NCBI GenBank assembly: GCA_004794655.1
Contig: SMMW01000614.1
Location: forward strand, 3,412,501-3,476,500
Direction of reading: 5' to 3'
DNA from: Marisa cornuarietis
Taxonomy: Eukaryota; Mollusca; Gastropoda; Architaenioglossa; Ampullariidae
DNA length: 64,000 nucleotides
Of this stretch, positions 33,662-64,000 are shown piece by piece. The position numbers and the translations under genes are program-made. The notes under the pieces are model-generated. The model worked only from the letters and a program-made list of their open reading frames with translations. It did no database searches and was not told the DNA's origin. Within the stretch, counting starts at the first letter, position 1. Each line of letters starts with the position of its first letter.

Positions 33662-34953
33662 GTAAGTAGTGTTTGTAACTGTGGGAAAGGATTTAACAAA
33701 GCTATCGATTATGAATTGGATGGATGTAGTTTGTTACAAAGTAGTAAAACCTAAACCTAACATCGAGCGTTTCTATAGGATGTGTGTACCGTAGAACTTC
33801 TACCGACCGAAGAAAATGAGCTGTTTCAATTATTGAAGTCTAAGCTTGTATTACAATGAAACGATTTGTATTCTTGGTAATTTTAACTACTCCGTTGATG
33901 GCTGGGATGGAGTATGGTCTTCTAAAGATAATGAAATGTGTTCTTACTCTCAGTTCAAAACATGGTAAAAAACCTATTAGAAGATAACGTCAGACATGTT
34001 GGATGATTGGGTAGTGGTGAATGAGGATAAATTTATTTCAGAAGTGATCCTCTAAGCAAAAGTGATCATGATGTATTATTTTTCCAGTTGTATATTTTAT
34101 TTCATAATTATAACCAACAACTGGAGTATAATTTACGTAAAGGTAATTATGAGAAATTGAGACATTATTAGTAATCATGATTGGTCCTTGGCAAAAGAAA
34201 TCATTCTCTGGTTATCAAACACAATACAAACTGAAACCCCTCTGCACTGAACTTCCATCCTCTTGAAAAATTGTTTCATTTTAGTGATGAAGATTAGGGC
34301 ATTGGGTAAGTGCATGGCAGGGCTACATACCATACTTACCTGGCATAGACAATCATAAAAAAATGTTGTTTGTTAGAGATTGCATGTGTTCTGTTTCTAG
34401 TTGTACACAAAAAAGGTGGCAAAAAAATTGCAGTATATAATCCATTTGCTTTCAGTGTAGAAAATTATAATTTTGTGATCATCAGAAAAAGAAGCAGGAA
34501 ATCAACTTGTTTTCTGATTCAATTTTACATAATGTGGTTTTGAACCTTACATCGCTAAAGGTTTACATTTCAGTGAATAAAAAGTGTTTCATAGAATGAC
34601 TCAGGTGCAAGGGAAATCCACAGGATTTAAAAAAAGACCCTGAAAAGTATTGCTATTTGCTTAACTTGAGGTCTTAAGTCTGAAGTATGATTGCCTTGCT
34701 GCTAAACAAACTCCCATCTCTCACTCTCCATTCTAGCTCACCACCCTTCTTGCCTTATGTAAAATTGTTGCCCTTTCCAAGCATAGTAAGAGGTAAGCTT
34801 TTCATATTTACAGTTCTTACAATGGCAAAGACAGCTGGTCTGCAAGGATGACCAAGAGGATGATTTTGGGAGGGAGTTTTAAAATAACAAGTTTCCTAAT
34901 CCTGCAGCTAGTTAGAAAGTCGAGTACAATTTTTTTGTTTCTTCCAGAGAATA

Positions 34954-63927
<28,974 letters not shown>

Positions 63928-64000
63928 GTCAGTAGTCACATTGTTTTGGGATGTCAGAAATGGAGTTTTTCTGTTTGCTTTTATATGTATTGGCATGTGT

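Overview
The window is animal genomic DNA. Genes are split by GT-AG introns, composition is AT-rich, and microsatellites, LINE/SINE remnants and DNA-transposon remnants are frequent. A tandem family of small secreted C1q-domain genes, together with the type of LINE remnants, suggests a mollusc, probably a gastropod. That taxonomic call is inference.

Layout. (1) 1-8,244, + strand: the 3' half of an SCYL2-type pseudokinase gene (HEAT-repeat region and C-terminal tail). Its kinase domain lies beyond the left edge. (2) 8,245-16,140: 3' UTR/intergenic DNA with a tRNA-derived SINE, a decayed LINE reverse transcriptase, a 274-bp MITE-like inverted-repeat element and long simple repeats. (3) 16,429-18,798, + strand: a two-exon profilin-like gene with a glutamine-rich tail and two perfect CRE motifs upstream. 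(4) 20,270-22,216: an internally deleted hAT-type transposon. (5) 22,217-31,170: an AT-rich tract holding the single-exon BLCAP gene on the - strand at 27,408-27,659. (6) 31,176-31,625: a LINE 3' end on the - strand. (7) 34,954 to the right edge, + strand: CAD, the multifunctional pyrimidine enzyme (glutaminase, carbamoyl-phosphate synthetase, dihydroorotase; the aspartate transcarbamylase part is beyond the window). I could follow 32 exons with continuous reading phase, 1,695 codons, almost colinear with vertebrate CAD.

The most striking feature is the CAD intron at 51,436-62,701. It is about 11.3 kb, while the other CAD introns are about 0.1-2 kb. It holds a tandem array of C1q-domain genes on the opposite strand: three intact two-exon genes, one frame-shifted near its C-terminus, one clear pseudogene and one short relic. 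Each complete copy has a signal-peptide/coiled-coil exon and a globular C1q exon joined in the same phase. A short block of non-coding sequence is conserved upstream of the copies. The CAD exons on both sides are intact, so a candidate innate-immune gene family has expanded inside an intron of a housekeeping gene.

Exon boundaries were read by eye from GT/AG sites and reading-phase continuity. Protein family calls rest on remembered family motifs, not on a search.
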